Assembly: GCA_034008185.1 (NCBI GenBank)
Contig: CM067083.1
Span: forward strand, 120,798,837 to 120,862,836
Length of the DNA: 64,000 nt
Direction: 5' to 3'
Source of the DNA: Gorsachius magnificus
Taxonomy: Eukaryota > Chordata > Aves > Pelecaniformes > Ardeidae
Shown here: positions 36,696-50,293 of the stretch, piece by piece
How positions within the stretch are numbered: the stretch's first letter is position 1
Layout: each line of letters starts with the position of its first letter
Program-made: the position numbers and the translations under genes
The notes under the pieces: generated by a model
What the model was told of the DNA's origin: nothing
Seen by the model: only the letters and a program-made list of their open reading frames with translations
Database searches by the model: none

Positions 36696-39600
36696 CGATG
36701 TTTTAGAGATTCTCATTTCCCTTCACTGATTATAACGCAAGTCTTTGCTGAGTAGTTCAGATTTAAGCACCCAAACTCTAGAAACTTGACTCAGGACCAG
36801 GCTTTTCCCCCAAGATTCTCAAGGACTTGCCAAATATGCTCATTTGCTCTGCTGTAATTCACATAGCCCGTGCAGTGGATGAAATGGGGATCTGGTACCT
36901 GAGAGTAAGAACAAAAGCTGTGCTCCAGCCTGATGTACCAGTGTAACTGGAACACACCATCCTTAAGAATTAGAGTTAGCAAACCTCCCATTGCCTTCTT
37001 AGCAGACTGCCCAGTGCCTAGCTTTCCCTCCTCCTGTCTCCCCTTTTCCTGTTGTCTTTTTTTTTTTTTTTTTGACCAGAAAGGGCAACTTAACTATTTT
37101 CCCAGAGAGGTAAACTAATGTCCAGCAGCCACAGGTAAGTGCCCCTATACGGGGGTGATTTACATGTGAATAGAGACTCTGAAGAAATTACATTCCAATA
37201 TTTATGTACTCCAAAATTTGTTCTTCTAAATAAACAAATCAGTTCTCTCTCACTGTTAAGAAGGCTTAATCTGTCAACATTTAACTTCAGATACTATCAA
37301 CTTTAAGCAAAAAAGACTGACAACTCTAGCTGCCAGGAGGAAGAAGATGCTTTATCCAGAGAGTGGAGTTGGGCTATGTTGCTCCCTGGACTTTTTGGGA
37401 AAACCCAGTTTGGCCTGACTCCCTGCCTCACCTTTTGCTTGTTGAGATGGGCTTTGGCTTGTATCATGTTTGGGTCTGGGGACTGCTTTAGGAAATGGCA
37501 GGTCTTTTAGATATTATCCTTAAACCTCTCCAAGGGCAGAAGGGTAAATAGCCATACCCTGAGTCTGAATCAGCTGTGGCCAGGAGAACAGTTTCAGCTT
37601 TCCTCTGCAAAAGCTTGGATTGCTCTTTGTGACTGTGACAAGATGCTGCTTTACCCCAAGCGTTGAAAATGGCAGTTTGAAACTCCTTGTAGTTCATCGA
37701 AACCTGACAGGAATTTCACAGGACAGGCAAAAGGCATGTTTGCAGCATGCGGACTCCCCTGTCAGCCAGATCTGTTGTGCACATGGCGGGTTTCTCAAAG
37801 AAAAGTGTGAAATGAAATCACGGGAAGCATTAGGCACTGACAGTGACTGTCCTCTGTATACACAGCTCAAAACAGAAACAGCTTCATTTCTCTAGAGGAA
37901 AAGAGATTATTCCCATTCTTTTAGCTAATTTGTGTATGCATGAAGTTCCTTATTAAATAGAAAAACTTCTACAGATGGCTGTGGGCCCTTGATCATACCA
38001 TCTGTGGAGAGCATGAAATGTTTATCCTGTTAAATTATGAAAACAAAGTCTTGATCCTGCAGCCCTACATCACAGTGGAAACGTTGTGCATAGGAGAAAG
38101 TCAACAGGTCCTGCATTTTGGCGGGATATGTTTCCCAGCTGAAGCACCTGCCATGTCAATGGCTGTCTGTCATTCCCATCGTTTTTCCTGATTGTCTTAT
38201 TTCTGACAGAAGCTTGCCAGGTGACGGGGAACAGCCAACTGCAACATCTCATTTCAAAGGCCAGCAGCCTTTACATGTCCATCCAACTGTTGCATAGGGC
38301 GATCAAAAATGCACGCATCTTGAGCTGAGGGTCTTCAGTGTCTTGGAAATGTCTTTGGGTCTCCTTATTAGCTTCAGCCCAATCGTGATGGCTATAAACA
38401 GAATGGAAGAAGTGAGGGTGTTCTTTGATAAATATTGTTGCACACCTGGATCTACTAACTTTGGGTATTTGTCTTTTAAACGGCCATGGGGTTTTTCATC
38501 CTACCTTTCCATCTGCTGGAAACATATGGTGTTGGTGAGGTATCACAGCCTTTATGTATATAAATGTGAAAAGTTATGGCAGACTTTCAAGCTTCCAGAC
38601 AAATACAAATAAGAGATAAAAGGGGTAGTTTGAGCAGCATCCTTACCTAAAGTATGAGAAAGAAGCTGCATTCAATAATCTTCTTGCAGAATACCCTCAA
38701 GCATCATTAGAAGTGGCATTCACTTGACCAGACATGCTATACATTTCTATATCTGAACTAACCAGTAATGCTTTCCTTTTAAGTCAGAAGAGAGAAATAG
38801 AAATGTCCAAGAGCAATTGTTTTAATCTTAAAGGAAGATACCTAAAATAGGCTAAATAGGCCAGGTGAACTCAAGAACCTGGTGCTCAGTGCCCTTTTGG
38901 TCATGTTTGTTGGCTGACACAGGCTCAAATCAGCTTCAGGATGCCTCCTAGAAGAGAACTGATGTGGTCTGCTGAAGAGGCTGGCTTTATTTAAACCTCT
39001 TGGTTCAGTTCACTGAAGTCTGAGCTATGAGTATCATGCAGCCAGTGATGTGCATTTATGGAGTATGACTTGGGTGCACATCTATCTTTAAACTACTTCT
39101 TGGTGTGTGCTTTAATTGTGGACATAGCCAAAGAGATCAGAGAGGTAAGACAAGGTGCAGCTTGCCTACACACTGTGACAGAAATATTTCTTAGATCTCC
39201 TGAACCTTGAGCTGAATAAGGTTTTTTGAGAACGTTGACATTTATCCCATTTCTGTGGTGTCACGGTAAAGGAGTTTTTTCATTAAACATTAAGTTTAAT
39301 GCTTTGAGTCAGCGGACACCAACCTCACCTCAAGTTGAAAGAAAATAGCCTCCTTCACCCTGGAGAGGGAAGTAACAGTAAGTGTGTTTTCTGATTCTTT
39401 GGATAGCAAGGGTAAGATTGTCTTGACTGGATCCACGTCAACCCCACCTGCCTCTTACCTGATTTCTTACAAATGTGGGGAAAATAAGGTCGCTAACGCA
39501 CCACTAAAATTTTATTACAGGAAATACTAAGATGTCCACGAGAAGAGGGAGGACAAATAGCAATCACAGCTTAATAGATAGATGATTTAGTTTACCTTGT

Positions 39601-42600
39601 TATTACAGGATCTCTTGTTGAAGTAACTATGTTTTATTTTTCCATTTGAACTCACATAGACTTTCTTCTCTATGGAGGACCTTGTTTGATTGCTATACAA
39701 TGCTTTTCCTCTCTCCAGCACACAAAAAACTGATAGAGGTTAAGACTAGAAGGAATTAGTCAGACTTTTTGTTCTGCCTTCTAGGCCAGAGGTTTACATT
39801 CAGTTAAGCTGTGTTTGGCTAAAGTGTACCTTGTTGAAGAGGAGCATGGTGGCCTTAAAAACTTCACTCTTTCATGTTCTGCTTTTATTGCATGAGTGTT
39901 GCAAAGAAGGAATAAAATACAGAAGCAGAAGATTTTGGTTGAGGTGTATCCCAAAGTTGGAGGAAAGTTGTTTACAAGAGATAATGGGGTTTGCTCTCCC
40001 TTACACGAGGGCCAGTTTGTACTGCTCTTGTGATACAAAAGGGACTACCGCAGGGAAGATGGATGCTTTACATACACCTTAAAGCTCTACCTGTTATCCT
40101 GAGAAAGCAATAAGAAATAGTATGAATGAGATTAATACTTTAAGTCTCAGATGCTACTTGCAAAAGATGTTAGCGATAAATCATGTATGTCTACTTTCCT
40201 TTCTTATGTCAGCATAAGTGTTTCTCTTGCTCTCCATCAATCCTCTGTGCTTATCGTATCTGGGCACTTGAGATGGTCGTACAGAGATGCTGTTCCTGCC
40301 AGTGTGAATCCCTTACTTAAGTCTCTAAAGGCAAGCAAGCATCAAACTTCTGAAAAAAACACAAGGAGATGACTTCAGACATGGCAATGTATCGTCTGTC
40401 CTTACTGAGGACTGTTTCTAGATTTCAAAATCCAGTCTGGAGCTGTGAATGCACCTGTATTTATGTTCAGTCTACTCTTCGCATCCTGCCAGAAGAGCAC
40501 TAGGAAAGGGCACTCGTCAGGGAAATTGAGAAGTCTTTTGTTCCTCGCTGACCTCTCATGATACAGCTTTCCTTACTGTTGTCAGCAAATGCAAGTGCAC
40601 GTCAATCTGAGTGATCCCCAAGTTTCTTCTGGGTTGCAAACATTCTACAACATCACTTGATTTAGATTTGTTGCCTTCAGTGTGTTCTTGTTACATTCAT
40701 GATAATCAAAATAAAAATTTCCAAAATCATAGGACAAGATTTAAATGGAAACAGAAGCTCAGTAGTGGGGATGCTGTTAAAACTGGAAACTGGAACGATG
40801 CATATAAAATAATTATTTTTCAACGTTTACAGGTTTTCTTGGCTGTGCTAGCTGTAGAGCTCTTGGCAGCGTGGTGTTTGGAGGGTTGTTTTCCTGTATC
40901 AAGGAAGTTATGTGTTCTTCTGAATTACCTTTTACCTGAAGATCGCATCATGCACAAAGGAGTTTTCAAAACAGTTTCCAGCAACCCCTGTTCATCTATT
41001 GGTTGAGATAAAATTTAAGTGGACTTTCAGCTCCGGGTGAAAGTCCTGATCATCTGTGAATCTGCACAGATTCTGTAACATGCTGATTTCCCTTATTAGT
41101 TCCACCCTTCCTAGCAATAATATGAATTTTGTCTACCAATTCTTTTCTTCCTTAACAGTTTCACTCACATAGTGGCTTTTTTTTTTTGTCGTCCCCCCCT
41201 TGCTTCCAAATGCCACATGTAGAAAGCATTTTCTAGGCATATACAAGATATTTTTTCTGGGCTTACGCACAGATCACCTGTACCACTTTAATAATTTAAG
41301 TGATCAGCTTAGGTGCCTCAGTCTGCACTTGGGTGGGGATCTGTTTCTCTGTGAGGAATAATGGCACAAAACCCATGCTTTTGTGAAATAGTGACTCTAG
41401 AGAGCTATGACATCAGGTGATGTAACTGCAATGGTAAATGTATTCACCTCTTTGCTTTGCTTGTGACAATCCCTGTCTTGTGGCCCAGGAACTTTTGCTC
41501 CTCATATCAAGTTTTTTGCCAATTTTCTGTGTTTCTGAGTTTTAATGCGTCTATTCCATTATCTGAAAATGTCGTGTGTGATTTCCATTTCCCTGTTTGC
41601 TGAAAACTAGGTAAAACTCTTTCAGCTTTACAAATCCTCTTTTTTTTGCCCCCGATGTTCTTCTAGGGTTACAATTTTACTCAGTGCAATGCTGTGCTAT
41701 TCCTGCAAAGGTCCTGTGTGCTCCGTAAGGAAAGGCCACATGATGACTACAGAAAAATTGGTGTGCTTTCTGTTTCAGCAAGAGGGCCTGTTCCCATCTC
41801 CTCCACTTCACCGTGCCCTCCTATTGAGGAGGTTAAGTACTTCTCTCTCCACTAAATCTTGCAGAGTACGCAAATGGTACAGAACTCTTAAGTGAACTAT
41901 ATAATGCTAAGTTTGCTGCAATAATTTCAATGCATGCATGAAGAGTCAAAGGGGGTGGTTAGGGAATATTCCTCAATGAATAGATGTTTTAGCTTCAATA
42001 TACCGAGCTAATATAGCTCCCAGTACTACTTTTGTACAACATCCATAGCAGCCAGATTGGAGAGGGTGTCTATAGGCTGAGACTGTAGGAAACAGGCTCC
42101 AGGGAGCTGATCCCAGAAGACCTCCTGCTATGTGTGGCACTTTCATCATCTATATAAACATCAGCCTCTCAGAGGCCAAGCCATAATGTTCTTAGTGGCA
42201 CAGCAGCACGGTGCCATGTAGTGGCAACACATGAAATAATTGGTCTGATCTACACAGGATTTGTCAAGACAGAAAGATAATAAATATCTGATTTCAATGA
42301 CTCAGTGAGTGCTGTAAACTCTAGGCCACACTGCAAGTTAAAACCCAATGTAAATTGTGCATTTTGTACATATGTTAACCCTGATCCATGCATTCTAATC
42401 AGTACGACTTTGGCACAAGTTGCAAATGTAGGTAGAAAAATCAGTACATAAAAAATTCCTACAAGAAACTCCCATATCATTTGTTTTTCCTGTGTACAAC
42501 TAATATCTCCTTCAGTTGTCTGAATATTAGGCAAGTGGAGACTTCTTTGTTTGTAGCTTGAATGCTTACCAAATGGAAGACATGATTTGTGACCCTCGTA

Positions 42601-44089
42601 ATTAATTTACATGACTGTTTTTCAGTTACCAGGAAGTAGGTACTAAATCACTGAATACCCAGAAGTAGTCCTATGCTATTGAACTGACAAGATGAATTTT
42701 TTATTTCCTTGCAATGGGCCAAGCACAAATTCAGTGAACAGCTACACCCCAACTTACTATCTAAAATACAACACCCCTTCCGGGGCAAGCCAACACTGGA
42801 GGTACTACAATGAATTGAGAGCAAATAAATACGGCTCTATAAGGAAAAATAATTTCAATGGAAAAGTCCAGTCTCTGAAGTGTTCATGCCAACATTTGAA
42901 AGATACAAGTTTTCATGCCAGAGCTCATTAGATGACACATTCTTCTTAGATGCTTTCCAGGCACATCTAAAACATATGCTTACCAGCATTAAATAACTCA
43001 TATAGGGCTGGATAACAGTCTTTTATGCAGGTTTGTTCAACTGATCTGTCTAGCTAAATCTGCAATGACTGTTAGTGTGAGGGTGCAGGAACAATCTAAG
43101 CTCCAAAGATTTAAGCTTGGTTTGTGAAATATTATGGTCAATATTACATCAAAATGGTCTGGATTGTTGTTCTGTTTCGAAAGCATCCATCCTTATGTTT
43201 ACTGATTACATAGAGGATGGTCCAAGGCCCATGCAGGAGGCAGGGCAAAGAACAAGACTAGAGACAGGTACACTGAGATGAGACAGGCTGAGCCAAAATG
43301 GGGGCTCCTGGGGCCATAGGCAGGTGGTGGGAGAGGCTTCAAGGGTGTCTGGTCAGGACCGTTAAAGACCTAAGTGCCTTAAAACTTACTCAATGCCTAG
43401 TCATTCATATTTCTGGTGATTTTTTCCTGTCCAAAAAACTTTCTACATTTTTGGATGGTCTCTCCCTTACCTCATGGTTTGCTTTCATTTCATTTTTCCC
43501 TCCTGTTTCTTTACACGTTTCTTTTTTTTCCCATTGTCTTCTCTCTTCCATTTATAAGCTGATTTCCTCATGAACACTCAGCCACTACAATCTGTGGAAG
43601 AAGCATGATGGCTGTTTCCATCATATTATTTATTGTGACTGACATTTTTTACCTCTTCAATCACCCAACATTTGTCTGGTTAGGAACACAAGGAATTTTT
43701 AGGTCATTGAGGACTTTTCCTGGAATTGTAGGTTGCTTATCACATAATCCCTTCCATAAATGTTTTGCCCTCTATTTGTAAAGTTTTTATTATGTCCTTC
43801 TTCATTTAATTGCAAGTCTGCTGCTGACCTTTCCAGCTTTAATGCTTAGAAATTTATTTCTTCACTAAATTTATTAATACAGTGTATATATTTTGTTCTT
43901 GTGATAAATATATCTGGTAACTCAAGCAGCTCTCACGTTTTTTTAACCCTTCTGATATTTGCAGAGAGCAATCATATTCCCTTTCAGCTTTTGCTTTTTC
44001 TAATCAAGTGGGCTCTTTGGTTTTCTCTGGTATTGCAGACTTCTGTTTTCCTGAATATTTCAATGTATCTTCTTTTGGGACTCCATTTC
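36696..44089. other. Gene-poor intergenic stretch
   Basis: 7.4 kb without a recognised gene or mobile element. Contains a T run at 37057-37073 and several T/A-rich runs. The longest open frame (131 codons near 40.6-41.0 kb, plus strand) has no family resemblance and no splice context. Confidence 0.4.
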
Positions 44090-45276
44090 AGTTCTGTTTA
44101 ACATCTTTATCAATGATCTGGATGAGAGGATTGAGTGCACCCTCAGTAAGTCTGTAGACAACACCAAGTTGGGCAAGAGTGTTAATCTGCTTGAGCATAG
44201 AAAGGCTCTACAGAGGGATCTGGACAGGCTGGATCAGTAGGCTGAGGTCAACTGCATGAGGTTCAACAAGGTTCAGTGCCGGGTCCTGCACTTGGGTCAC
44301 AACAACCCCATGCAACACTACAGGCTTGGGGAAAAGTGGTTGGGAAGCTGCATGGTGGAAAAGAACCTGGGGGTACTGGTCAACAGCCGGCTGAATATGA
44401 GCCAGCAGTGTGCCCAGGTGGCCAAGGCAGCCAATGGCATCCTGGCTTGTATCAGAAATAGTGTGGCCAATGTCTCATCCCACTCGGTGGGTGACGAGGG
44501 AGATGAATCTTTGCGGTGCCCCGAAGGGAGCACCAACAAGAGAGCCGATCCCTGTGCAGCAGGGCTGCAAAGCTGGTGGAGCCACAGGAATAACTCAGAC
44601 GAACGGTACAACAATTTATTGGCAACAATTAACAAACTTTGTGAATAAAAGGCTTTAGCACAGGAAAGTTTTTCCTACTACCAAATTTAGGCTCAACCAG
44701 CTGTTGAGCTCAACCCCAGTTTCCAGGGGGAAACAGCTAAACAAGAAGGGAGAGAGAGGGGAAAAATGAGAGAGAGAGAGAGAACAGGAACAGAATGATG
44801 GAAAGATATCACCACCCTTGCATCCTGCATGGTCATCTTGGGTGGAGTCTTGATCCGTAGGTGATGGGTCGACAAAGAAAAATGTGTGTGCTCATTCTTA
44901 TATAGTCTCATTAGTCCAAGACCACCCTGGAGTGACAACTGTCTCACTTCTGCACAGTCAAGTGTTCTAGAGAGTTCTTGAATTGGGTTGGGGGGTTGGT
45001 GGGTTGGAGAGTGTCTTTGGTGATCATGCGCTCCCTCCGTGATAACCTCTTGACTGGCGCATGCCCAGTTGTTGCCCGCTGGAAGAAGCCAAGGGGGAAG
45101 CCTGCTGCCCTGCTTCTGCAGGGCTCACCCTGCCCCTCTATGTTCCCCTTCTGCCTGGGCAAGTTGTTTGAGACAAGGAAACATCCAACTGCCCGGTCAG
45201 TCCCAGCCAGCCAGCAGGAGCAGGGCAGTGAACGTCCCCCTTTACTCAGCACTGGTGAGGCCACACCTCGAATAAT
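44090..45276 (+). mobile_element. CR1 LINE polymerase fragment split by an LTR
   Basis: Two CR1 pieces, 44090-44470 and 45210-45276, are collinear. The first covers the region from the FNIF block (catalytic aspartate region mutated to VDNTK-like) to IRNSVA; the second resumes at SRSRAV and ends at VRPHLE. The 739 bp between them are a solo LTR. No CR1 tail follows; the element is cut off by an ERVL-type LTR fragment. In-frame stops are present. Confidence 0.9.
44471..45209 (-). mobile_element. Solo LTR of an endogenous retrovirus, nested in a CR1
   Basis: A 739-bp insertion exactly inside the CR1 frame. Plus-strand ends are TGTCTCATCCC and CAGTCCCAGCCA (TG...CA). It is flanked by GCCAA and GCCAG, an imperfect 5-bp target duplication of the CR1 sequence GCCAG. 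Orientation is minus: a TATATAAG box near 44904-44897 and an AATAAA near 44620-44615 fit U3-R-U5 in that direction. A (GA)n run lies at 44766-44783. No viral genes or primer-binding site adjoin it. Confidence 0.85.
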
Positions 45277-45391
45277 GTGTATCTCAACCCACAGGTTTTC
45301 TCTTCCAATTCTCTCCCCCATCCAGCTGGGAGGGGGGAGTGAAAGAGTGGCTGTGTGGTGTTTAGCTGTCTGCTGCATTAAACCACAACAC
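45277..45391 (+). mobile_element. 3' end of an ERVL-type LTR
   Basis: CTCAACCCACAGGTTTTCTC, then CTCTCCCCCATCCAGC, GTGGCTGTGTGGTGTTTAG, and the end ATTAAACCACAACA. This is the same family as the 47.25-kb LTR, but only its last 115 bp, attached to the truncated CR1. Confidence 0.85.
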
Positions 45392-46380
45392 ATTTGATTT
45401 GAAATGATCATTTCCGATACTGTGAAAAAAAACCCCCAAAAACCTGACAATAAGCATTTTAAATAGTCATTTTCAGTTACACATATGCTGAGCATTGGGT
45501 TGCTCATCAGCAACAGAGTGAATAGCTAACATGGGCCATTTCCTTAATGTATTCCATGCCAATCTGTTCCCTTAACTTTTCCTAAAAATTGCCTTTCTTC
45601 AAGACTTATCGATGTGGGTGTCAGAATGTCTCTGCTAGTCCTAGGGAACAGCCCCATGGCTGCATTGTATGGACCCAAGACCAGACAACTGAGCTAAGTG
45701 ACCACCCTGTGAACCTTCCGACATCACCGGCGGGTCAGCGCAGGAGGGAGTGTCATTTCCTCACTTGTATCTCCTGGTGCCCCGTATCCCCTTAACTCGT
45801 GGCTAAACTGCGATATAATTATACTGGAGGTGTGGCTACCAAATGTGATATTATAATTAACAGGTTTTAGTGCTTCATGGGCTCTTTCTCAGCGTTCACT
45901 AATTAATCTTCCTTGTCCTGACTATGTCAGTTTATCTCCACGTTGCAGTCGGTGAGACTGAAGCACGGAGGTTAAATGTCTTGCTTGCAGCCCAGAGTGG
46001 AGACAGTAGCTGTCAAGCAGCTTCTTAATGAGAAAGTCCATCTCCTGTTTTTCACAGTTTAGCTGTGGCCTTTACACTTAGAGGAATCCAATTTTTGGCA
46101 GCCTGGCTTAGAAGAGCCAGGAGCAGCCCAGGGGTGGGGAACATCCTCATCCTGTCCCTGCTCTGATGGCCCTTTGCTGCTTGGTCTTGCTCAAGCATCT
46201 TGCTACAGTTTTGTTTCTTGGGCATTAAGTGGTTATTTTGAGAACACAAATTTCTAATGGCACATCAAGATTTCCAACCCTTGTTTCCATTTCCATAAAG
46301 TCTTAGTTGTAGCTGCTTAACCGATTATTATTGTAGGTGTGACATGTTAAGTAGGTATGTTATATTAGGTGTGATATGTT
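45392..46380. other. No gene or repeat recognised
   Basis: Intergenic sequence between an LTR fragment and a CR1; no supported coding region. Confidence 0.4.
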
Positions 46381-46745
46381 AAGGGGAGACCTGATTGTGG
46401 CCTTTCAGTACTTAAAGGGGGCCTATAGGAAAGACGGGGTCAATCTTTTTAGTAGGCCTGGTTGTGACAAGACAAGGGGTAATGGTTTTAAACTAAACCA
46501 GGGTAGGTTTAGACTGGATAGAAGGAAGAAATTCTTTACAATGAGGGTGGTAAAACACTGGAGCGGGTTGCCCAGAGAGGTGGTGGAGGCCCCATTCCTG
46601 GAAACATTCAAGGCCAGGTTGGACGGGGCTTTGAGCAACCTGATCTGGTTAAAGGTGTCCCTGCTCCCTGCAGGGGGGTTGGGCCAGATGACTTCTAGGG
46701 GTCTGTTCCAACACAAAACATTCTATGATTCTATGATTCTATGAC
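46381..46745 (+). mobile_element. CR1 LINE 3' fragment
   Basis: AGGGGAGACCTGATTGTGGC through the end of the polymerase ([19 protein letters not shown]) to the 3' UTR and three ATTCTATG units. The last 122 codons are open. Same class as the copies at 17.5 and 52.3 kb. Confidence 0.93.
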
Positions 46746-47252
46746 ATGAGTGAAGCAAGATTTATGGAAGAGTTTTTCTCTCTATCATACCAATAGATGG
46801 GGAAAAGCAGGGAAGATTTAGGCCCATGACTCTCAACAAGACTTTGTGATACTGAAAGTATTTCCATTTTGCTTAGCCCAGCAGCTGATTCTCAGACAGC
46901 CAAATTACATAGCGTGTCTACTGCAGTTGGCACATTTTAAATATAAAAAATGTTCATTCTTCACAAGCTGTAAGACTGTTATTTCATAACATTTGTTCAA
47001 AACTCTGCGTTTAAAGTCTTTGTCACATAAGTTGACTGCTGAAGTGCTCTTACGTCATTCTCCACAGATAAGACTTAGACCTGCACCATGGTAGTTGCTC
47101 TTATCATCTCTCAGCATATGTGCTTCTTGTGGGTATATCTGGAACCAGAATAGAAATTGTAAGAAATTCTCGATGTTACTAGCTTCTTGCCAGTATAAAA
47201 CGTAAGTTTGTGAAAATACAGTCAGAGAATGGAAAGAAGTGTTATTTGATGT

Positions 47253-47738
47253 TGTTGTGGTTTAACCCCAGCCAGCAACTAAGCACCACACAGCCACTCA
47301 CTCACTCCCCGCTCCTGGCTGGATGGGGGAGAGAACTGGAAGAGAAAACATGTGGGTTGAGATAAGAATACTTTAATAATGGAAATAAAACAAAGTAAAA
47401 TAGCAGTAGTAATAATAATACTATTAATAATAATGATATATGAAGCAAATGGTGCACAATACAATTGCTCACCACCCACTGACTGATGCCCAGCCTGTCC
47501 CCGAGAAGCGATTGCAGTCCTTCCCTCACCCTTGCACCCCCTTCCCCACCAGTTCCCCCCGAGCATGACATAATATGGTATGCAATGGCCTTTGGGCCAG
47601 CTGGGGTCAGCTGTCCTGTCTGTGCTCCCTCCCAAATTCCTGTGTCCCTGGCAGAGCAGGGGAAGCTGGATGCCCTATGGCAGCACTATGCCAGCTACTG
47701 GGAAGAAAATTAACTCCATCCCATCCAAAACCAGGACA
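47253..47738 (-). mobile_element. Full-length ERVL-type solo LTR
   Basis: 486 bp from TGTTGTGGTTTAACCCC to CCAAAACCAGGACA on the plus strand. Read in viral orientation it starts TGTCCTGGTTTTGG and ends TTAAACCACAACA. It contains an A/T-rich (AAT)n stretch at 47400-47440. Flanks GATGT and GACAT share only three of five bases, so a decayed duplication is possible but not clear. No internal retroviral sequence adjoins it. Confidence 0.9.
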
Positions 47739-48511
47739 GACATGCTAGATCTCAGTGAGTGTCATATTGCTTTTATCTCACCTGTATATGGGAAACTCAT
47801 ATTCAGAAGCACCTCAGCCTTTCCAGGGACATGAACGACTAAGTGGAGTGACCCAAGCTCTCCTTGAAGTCTGTATTGAGAAACAGGATCATCCAGGTAG
47901 CATTTCAACTCACCTGTCATTTCTTCTATTCCACATCAATAGGGAAGCAGAATCTTTTGGAATTCCTTATGAAAGTAAGAAGGTTAATGCCTCGATACCC
48001 TGCAGTAGCCCAGCAGGACACATGATGCTCCAGGGTGGCACTTCATGATGCAGAAGATCTCTTCCAGCTCCTGCTGCTGCAGTGCTCAAACACCATAGCT
48101 GGATATCCAGAGTACAAAAGCTGGCTCTCTGGGGAGGTAGCTCTCTCAGAAATCTCTGATAATAAAATCATTCCTCTTCAAATATTCATTGGCCCAGAGA
48201 GAGAGGGAGGAAAAAGAAAGTGTGTGCATGGAAAGAGTTTTAACACCCATCTCCTTGGTTGTAAGCAGAAATTAAATCTTGGAAAATATCCCAGAAAATA
48301 CCTAAGAGTTTTGCCAAAATTATGTATCTTCCTGTAAGAGAACTGGGGTTTTGTAGACTCAGGAAAACATAGGTTTCTCAGGAAATTTTCACCCAGCTTT
48401 GGTGTGAATTACACTTTCTGCAAATATTGCTGTGGTTGTAGGAGCCTTGAATAGTGGCACTGAGACACAGTGTTGAAACTGAGCTTCAGGAAGGTAGAAA
48501 ATCAAGGCTAC

Positions 48512-48702
48512 CATAGAATCATAGAACCATCAGATCACTTTGGTTGGAAAAGACCTTTAAGATCATCGAGTCCAACCTTTAACCTAACCCTGCCATCCCA
48601 CCACTAAACCATGTCCTTAAGCACCTCATCTCTCCTTCTTTTAAATACCTCCAGGGATGAGGACTCCACCACCTCCCTGGGCAGCCCATTTCAGACCCTT
48701 GT
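48512..48702 (-). mobile_element. CR1 3' fragment
   Basis: Inverted tail with a diverged unit (ATAGAACCATCAGATCAC), then TTTGGTTGGAAAAGACCTTT and the last polymerase codons, ending at GGCAGCCCATTTCAGACCC. Confidence 0.92.
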
Positions 48703-48742
48703 AGAGAGTCATAGAATGATAGAATCATACCAGAAGTATCAG

Positions 48743-48877
48743 AGAATCATAGAATGTTTTGGGTTGGAAGGGCCCCTAGAGGTCATCTAGTCCAACCCCC
48801 CTGCAGGGAGCAGGGACACCGCTAACTAGATCAGGTTGCTCAGAGCCCCATCCAACCTGGCCTTGAATGTTTCCAGG
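48743..48877 (-). mobile_element. CR1 3' fragment of another class
   Basis: AGAATCATAGAATGTTTTGG, then GGGAGCAGGGACACCGC and GGCCTTGAATGTTTCCAGG. It lies only 40 bp beyond the preceding CR1, in the same orientation, and the gap itself contains CATAGAATGATAGAATCATA, i.e. tail-like units. Confidence 0.92.
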
Positions 48878-50252
48878 TAGTCATTGATATCCTGGAAACC
48901 ATAAATTACCTTAATGTGATGATATAAATTGCTTTAATATGATAGCAATTTGGCCAACAGGGACAGGATGAAAAAATGGGGGGGGAAGAAACCACTACTA
49001 AACTCTTTCTGTATGACACTGATGCAGCTGTATGTCTGGGTATGGTTCACCCTCTTGTGTTTTTAGCCAGAATTGCAGTCCTATTAAAAAAATGGTTTTT
49101 ACTGGTCTAAAATAGGAAGGGAAGGTGGTAAGTGGGATCAGTCCTGCTAGGGCTGATATATGTGACTCAAGACCTATGGGGGACCAGCACCCATCTTGAG
49201 GAGCAGCTGGAGGTCCACGGGGACACCCTTGTGCATCCTGCATGGCACCAGTTTGTATCACTTGGGAGAAGTGTCAGGATGAAGGTTAGCGGGAAGGGCC
49301 TTCTCTGCTCAGTGAGAAGTTGCTATTCCAGACATTTGCTAATTTTTTAACACCTATCAAAGTTTATAAACTGTAAGCAAAGAGCTTCTATTTCCTCTTT
49401 TTTATTAAAGTTAGAAATATAAAGATCAGATAAAAGCTATAACATGTAAAAAAAAAAAGCAGGAAGATGATTCTGAAATAGAGTTTTATCAATGTAATAA
49501 TATTGAAAGTATCTGAAGAAGCATATTTGTGATAATGACCCTCATTAAATGGGTCAGAAAGTTTCTCCAAGCAACCAGTGCCACTGATAGGCAACAAATC
49601 TGAGTCCTCGGTTCTGGGTCAATAGAGATGCACAGTCCTTTGAGGTCATTCCCTGCATTGTAAAGGGCCTGGAAAGATATGAAATGAAAAAATTTACTCA
49701 AGGAAATGCATAATTAGAAGCAATACACCGACTAACATGGCACTGTGACCATGTGCAGCAGGCCCAGCTAAACTTCCCCCTAGGCAGGAGCTGGTGGCCT
49801 GCCTGCAAGTAGAGGGGGGAGAAGGCACATTTAAGGCCTTCAGCTGAATGTAATCCTCTTTCAGACACCCTAAAGGTGTGCACTGCTAGGAATTGGCACT
49901 AAGATAGTTCCTGGAAAGTTACGGAGGAAATCAGATATTTTGATGGGGACTTTGGGGGACTTGGATCTACTGGTTTTTGGGGGTTCTCTTTTATAGCAGC
50001 ATTATTTTCTACATGCTGCAATGTGAATTCCAAACAAGCATGGGAGCTATAGAGAGGATGGGAAGGGATATATATATACTTCTTTCTTTGTATGAATGCT
50101 TTCAAAAAGCTTCATATTTCTCAACGTGTGCCTCTTACTTTGGCCATACAAAATAACGCTTTGTCTTTCTTTTTCTATCTCATCCCCACTCACATGAAGC
50201 ATCAAAGAGCCTTGAAATATCCATAAGGAATTTTCCAAATGAAAAAAATTGA

Positions 50253-50293
50253 ATTATAAATAATAATAAATAATAAAATAATAATAAATAATG
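50253..50293. repeat. (AAT)n-type microsatellite
   Basis: Imperfect AATAAT/AATA repeat of about 40 bp. Confidence 0.9.

Noticed and set aside
40611..41006. 131-codon open frame on the plus strand
   Set aside because: AT-rich intergenic sequence, no recognisable domain, no regulatory or splice context.
44944..45513. 189-codon open frame on the minus strand
   Set aside because: It crosses an LTR, a CR1 piece and another LTR fragment; it is an artefact of repeat sequence.
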